Shown piece by piece: positions 59,243 to 64,000 of a DNA stretch of 64,000 bases (positions are counted from its first letter, which is position 1; each line of letters opens with the position of its first letter). Location of the stretch: positions 80,062,800 through 80,126,799 of the forward strand of contig CM047815.1 in assembly GCA_026214975.1 (NCBI GenBank), in the 5' to 3' direction. Both the position numbers and the translations under genes were made by a program. The DNA is from Gentiana macrophylla. Its lineage: Eukaryota > Streptophyta > Magnoliopsida > Gentianales > Gentianaceae. The notes beneath the pieces are model-generated. The model saw only the letters and a list, made by a program, of their open reading frames with translations, did no database searches and was not told where the DNA came from.

Positions 59243-60934
59243 AATGTTTTCTAGAGGAAAGTAAAGATCTATATCTTCCGGATCGCCCTTTCCTCACCGA
59301 ACATTCTCGAACGTGATCAGCCACTACGTTTTCAACGCTCTTTTGTCTTTAATTTGAACGTCAAACTCTTGTAGGTCGTGATCCAACGCAAGATGGCGCG
59401 GTTTAGCCTCTTTCTTAGTCATCGATATCGCAGCAGCGGCGTGATCATCCACACAATCACTTGAGCTCCTAACAAGTAACTCACGAAACTTGTCCATAGC
59501 AAAGACTACGCCAATAATTCCTTTTCATTAGTAGTATAGTTAACTTGACAGATTCAATGTGTGATGGCGTAATAGATTGGCTGGAATTTCCTTTGATTTT
59601 TGTCCAAAAAACAGCACCAATCGCATAGTTGGATCGCGCCGCACATAAGCTCAAAAGGTAGATTCCAGTCAGGCGATATAAGAATTGGAGCAGAGATTAA
59701 ACGGTCCTTAAACTCCTCAAACGCTTGCTTGCAATCCTCATCAAAATTGAACTCAACGTCTTCCTTTAGTAAAGTAGATAGGGGCTTGGCTATCTTGGAG
59801 AAGTCCTGAATGAATCTTCTGTAGAAACCGACATGTCCAAGAAAGCCTCTCACTTCACGCACATTCTTGGGATAACTCATCTTCTCGATAGCTTCTACTT
59901 TTGCCCTGTCAACTTTTATACCCTTGGCGGAGATCTTGTGGCCAAGAACTATTCCCTCATCAACCATGAAATGGCATTTTTCCCAATTGAGCACTAATTT
60001 CTTTTCCACACATCTGGATAACACTTGATCAAGATTGTCAAGACAATCATCAAAAGACTGACCAAAGACCGAAAAATCGTCCATAAAGATTTCCATACAC
60101 TTTTCTACTAGCCCGTCAAAGATAGCCAAAGATACATCTTTGAAATGTAGCTGGGCATTGCAGAGACCAAATGGCATTCGCACAGAGGAGGCGAATGTAC
60201 CATAAGGGCAAGTGAAAGTGGTCTTTATTGGTCATTTGGATCAATGGGTATCTGGAAGTATCCTGAATATCCATCGAAGCAGTAGAATTCGTGTCCCGCC
60301 AGACGCTCGAGCATCTGGTCAATGAATGGAAGGGGAAAATGATCTTTCATGGTTACCTCTTTGAGCTTTCGATAATCGATGCAGACTCAGAAACCAAAGT
60401 GACAAGTCTCAATGCTATTTCCTCTCCCTTCTCATTCTTCTCAATCGTAATTCCACCTTTCTTGGGAACTACGAGTCGGGAAACCCATTCACTATCGATG
60501 ATGGCATAAATGATTCCCATGTCCGTAAGTTTGATGATTTCTTTCTTAACCACCTCTTGCATATGAGGTTGAGCCTCTCTGGGTCAGTCTATCAACACAT
60601 TCGCACCCTCATTAGTCTTGATCTTGTGCATACAGATGTCCGGAGATATCCCTCTGATATCTCCTACTTGCCACCCAAAGGCTTTCTCGTTCTTTTTCAA
60701 GACGTTTATTAACTTCATTTCTTCTAGTCGAGACAGCTTGGCAGATATAATCAATGGAAGCTTATCACCTTCTCTTAAAAACACATACTTTAGATGTTTA
60801 GGTAACGGCTTCAGTACTAGATCTGCAGGGGGGTCTTCCAAACTTGATTTAAGATCTCCACTTTTTAACTCAACATCGCTGAGTTTACTTAGTGGTCCCA
60901 CTGCCAAAGCTTCTCCTTCCAGCAACTCATCCAT
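59243..60934 (-). pseudogene. Gypsy reverse transcriptase and RNase H, frameshifted
   Basis: A linker frame at 60584-60934 leads into the RT start (VVKKEIIKLTDMGIIY, VPKKGGI) at 60353-60562, then a broken stretch. A clean 209-codon frame follows at 59554-60183 with MPFGLCNA, the catalytic FMDDFSVF, and VLGHKIS, RGFLGHVGFYRRFI. RNase H follows in damaged form (KELLAVVFAMDKFR-type words near 59490-59530). The motif order is that of Ty3/gypsy Athila elements. Confidence 0.85.
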
Positions 60935-61256
60935 AAATTCACTTCTAAGCGCCTAGACTTACCACAACATGATTATTCAAATTATCAACGATCGCTCATA
61001 CTCGGTGTAAATGACCATGACTTGCTTTTCCATTAAATCATCGAAGTCATCAGACGTATCCTCAATGGAAAACCGGTTGGAGGACCAGAGGGTATTTGAA
61101 TGGATTTGGAGACATTATAGCTTACCTCTTGATCACCAACACGGATCGTCACTCGCCCACCATCGCAGTCAACGAGGGCTCTATTTCAGAGACAAAAAGG
61201 GTCTTCCAAGAATCGTGGGGACATTTTCATCTTTTTCAATGTCTAGGACGTACCAA

Positions 61257-61628
61257 TCAACGGAAAGGTAAATCATCGATTTGAACTAGTACGTCTTTTA
61301 AGATTCCCGCTGCTTTCTTAGAAGATCTATCAGCAAATTGCAAATTCATGGTAGTGGGTTCTAGAAGATCAATTAAACCCAGCTGTTTACACACAGACAA
61401 TGGCATGAGGCTTATAGACGCACCCAGGTCACACAAAGAGTTAGGGAAGACTAGGCCTCCCATTAACACTGTAAGCACGAACTTTCCAGGGTCACCTCTC
61501 TTGGTTGGTAAGTTTTCATAATTGATCATTGAACAATCCTCACCAATCAGCCTCTCCATGTCTGACAACTTCCTTTTAAAAGAAACAACATCCTTGATAA
61601 ATTTTGTATACTTAGGCATTTCAACCAA
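61257..61628 (-). pseudogene. Gypsy aspartic protease
   Basis: The frame contains LCDLGASISLMPLSV, where Asp in DLGAS is the catalytic residue in the form typical of Athila elements (DLGAS rather than DSGAT). It is 123 codons, open on the minus strand. It is separated by stops from gag upstream and RT downstream. Confidence 0.8.
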
Positions 61629-63274
61629 GACCTCGGATAATGGAAGATTTACGAGTATTTTTCAAGAGATTCAAACACCTTTTCATACTTCTTATCTTCA
61701 CTCAAAGGGATGTTGCTCTTTCTTGGTGAAAATGGAAGCTTTTTCAAGTCACTCTCGTAAAAGACTTTCTTTGAGGATGAAGCGATAGCTTTGTCTTCCA
61801 AATCCTTCCACCTTACTACCTTCTCATTCTTCTTACTCGTCAGGATCAACCTCACGACTCTCACTTGTTTCTTCATTCCTCAGGGTTCAAACCACCGAGG
61901 ACTTCCAACTCTTTCACTCTCTCAGGATCACCACCGAGTATTCTCTTTCGGCCAAGGGGAGTGTAGGTGCTCAGCTTCCCCTCCTGCCTTATCAATGGCA
62001 GGAGGGGCTAGTGGTTTCCCTGGTGGGAAGGACCACTAACTTGAGTACCGCTTCTTAGATTCATTGCACTGGCCTCTTCTCTACCGTATGGAATTGATGG
62101 TACGAGGTCAGTACATTGGCCATTGTTCAAGTCGGTTTGAGCAACTTGACCACCCTTCGGATTCTTCTCGGTGGTGGCGGGCGGTTGCCCCTGGGGGTCT
62201 TGAAGCTAATCGCTCGGCCCGGTTGTCCAATTTGCCTCTCAAGGTTCTTATTTGTAGTCATCAGGAGTTGGATACTTTTATTTTGCTCCTTCAATTTAGC
62301 TTCAAGATTGGAGGGGCCTTGAGAGTTTTGGAAATTTTGAGCATAGGGCTGGCTGGGCCGACTTTGAAATTGAGAATTTGAATTGGAAGGCCAATTACGA
62401 TTGAATCTCCGAGTAGGATTGGAAAAATTTGAGTTTTGGTTACGATTAAAACCAGGGTTTCTATTGAAATTTTGATTCAATTAAAATTGAATTAGGATTG
62501 AAATCGGAAGATTGATTAAACCCGTGGTTTTGGAAATTATTCTCGGCGTAAACTTGATTAGACCTTTGATTGTTCTCGCCATAGAACGCGATTTACTTCG
62601 CGATTCTCGCCCGTTCATAGGACGAGAATTTAGATGTGTGCCCCACCTCGTCACAATTCGACATGTGACTTGATTACAATGTCCATAATCATGAAGCAGC
62701 ATTCACTTGATAAGGTGCGGGGATTGAATTGGCGGCCAATCATGTGGCGACCGACAAACGACTTTTCGCATCATGAGAACACGAGGGTTACGTGGAAAAG
62801 AAGAAGTTTGATTTATCGGATTTGAAACTTGAGATCTTTGCCATCCGTCCTGCGACATGGCGATCAAACTTTGCATGTTTACCTCCTCTACCTTAGGAGG
62901 AGGGGTGCTTGAATGGCTTGATAAGAGGGGCGTAGTTGTATTTTGCAATGTCCTCAAACAAAGGTGCCCATCCTCATCAAGCGTTTTCTTAAACGCCCCA
63001 CTGAGATGAACTATTGACCATGCCTTTTGTAAGCTCGGTCAATCCACTAAGAAAGTGTTGACTTGCCTTTGCAAATGCAAGCCATGGTGGGGACACTTTC
63101 TAAGCAGAGACTTGAATCTTTTCCAACAATCGAAAAAGGATTCATTCTCTTTCTGATAGAAAGTGAATTTGTCGTTTAAACACTGGGCTGTTTTTGAAGG
63201 TGGGAAATATTGACTTAAAAATTCTTTTTCAAGCTCGGCCCAGGTGGTAATAGATTCAGAGGGGAGAGAAGTAT
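61629..63274 (-). pseudogene. Gypsy gag, 5' end lost
   Basis: The readable start (SITTWAELEKEFLSQYFPPSK, then FKSLLRKCPHHG) at 63039-63260 is the retrotransposon gag core domain of Athila/Tat elements. An Asn/Arg/Gln-rich stretch follows at 62127-62480 and a Lys/Glu-rich one at 61649-61876. The N-terminus is missing because another LTR is inserted at about 63275. Confidence 0.8.
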
Positions 63275-64000
63275 TGATGACGGTCAAATTATACCCGTAA
63301 AAGTCATCAACGTTGACCTTAAATCGAGATTAATAATGTATATTTCATATTGAATCACTCGTTTATATTTATTATTTAATGTTAAGTGATTATTAATATG
63401 ATATTTGGTATTTAGCCGTTTTTATTATTTAAAGCCGATTTATTGTGCTATAAATGTTTATTTTGTAGATCACGACAAATCGAGAGGATAAATGTCATTC
63501 AATCAATGGATCTCAAGATAATAAGGAAGAAAATCGGAGCATTAATCAAGAGATAAATTAGAGAAATCAGATCAACACGCAAGCATGGAGTGGGGAGCAA
63601 GATAGACAAGAAAAATGATTAACGTGTGCAAAAGTAGGTTCGGTCGACCGAGCCTAGTGCTTCGGTCGACCGAGTGTCAGCTCTCGGTTGACCGAGTGTC
63701 AGCTTCGGGGTGGTTTTCGGCTTTACTCGTGCTTATCTTCTAGAACCACCCTAAGTCGGCAAAGACCTCTATATAAGCAAGCAGCTACGAGAATTGTAAA
63801 ATACACCTTATACACCAACATATCCCTTCATTCTTTCTTCAATCTTACAATTCATAATACAACTTTGATACAATGTAGAATAATGTGAAGGTTTCCAGCA
63901 ATTTAAAGGCTGCGATTATGTAAGCCTTTATTTTCTGTTTCTTTTCTTTTAAGTAATTAATTCCCCCAATTATGTTTTATCGTTTGAGTTAGTTAATTCA
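63275..64000 (+). repeat. Start of another LTR, inserted in gypsy gag
   Basis: The gag reading stops where TGATGACGGTCAAATTATAC begins at 63275. The sequence is non-coding and AT-rich, with a TATATAAG box at 63770. Three palindromes upstream (63641, 63663, 63685) are listed separately. It runs past the window end, so element type and target duplication cannot be checked. Confidence 0.55.
63641..63694. repeat. Three CGGTCGACCG palindromes at exact 22-bp spacing
   Basis: CGGTCGACCG at 63641-63650 and 63663-63672, and CGGTTGACCG at 63685-63694. The starts are 22 bases apart, about two helical turns. The array ends about 75 bases upstream of the TATATAAG box. Confidence 0.9.

Noticed and set aside
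1..64000. CRISPR array, rRNA or tRNA genes, organelle insertion
   Set aside because: No spaced identical repeats, no rRNA blocks, no complete tRNA cloverleaf and no organellar gene sequence were recognised by reading. A single B-box-like site at 14163 is not enough for a tRNA.

Overview
This window is nuclear DNA from a flowering plant, most likely a eudicot. It has large AT-rich intergenic stretches, intron-rich genes with GT-AG borders, Stowaway, hAT and Mutator-type miniature transposons, and nested copia and gypsy (Athila-type) LTR retrotransposons. There are no bacterial operons, no CRISPR array and no rRNA gene, and I recognised no tRNA gene. The species cannot be settled from the sequence.

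Layout. Positions 1-3060 hold a decayed copia element (+). Positions 3530-4560 hold the decayed 3' part of a BTB/POZ-type gene (-). Positions 4560-14330 are mostly non-coding, with a 653-bp hAT-like element carrying an exact 8-bp target duplication, MITEs, short tandem repeats and one clean first exon of an unidentified plant protein (-, 9682-10137). Positions 14460-25152 hold a RING-H2 E3 ubiquitin ligase gene of the BIG BROTHER-related type; its third intron contains a 4-kb tandem duplication. Positions 25153-29200 are intergenic, with a TRIM-like element and a Stowaway MITE. Positions 29290-40363 hold a mitochondrial-type DnaJ/HSP40 co-chaperone gene (GFA2-like) in about 17 exons, with a GC-rich Mutator-like MITE in one intron. 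From 40700 to the end the window is almost entirely retrotransposon: a copia 5' fragment (-), a large copia element (42563 to about 50530, +) whose gag is split by a 1.7-kb solo LTR, a gypsy LTR (+, about 50534-51460), an Athila-type gypsy element (-, 51461 to about 63274) with an envelope-position ORF, and the start of another LTR (63275-64000).

The two recognisable host genes are functionally unrelated: ubiquitin ligation controlling organ growth, and mitochondrial protein folding. Both show single-base losses, mostly in short runs of G or T, inside otherwise well-conserved exons. Read literally both would be pseudogenes. The pattern is equally typical of uncorrected homopolymer errors in an assembly, and raw reads or transcripts are needed to decide.

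The most interesting regulatory observation is that four promoter-like sites of the gypsy-type elements each carry an array of short GC-rich palindromes just upstream of a TATA box. One of these sites is not in an LTR: it lies inside the Athila element, upstream of the envelope-position ORF.
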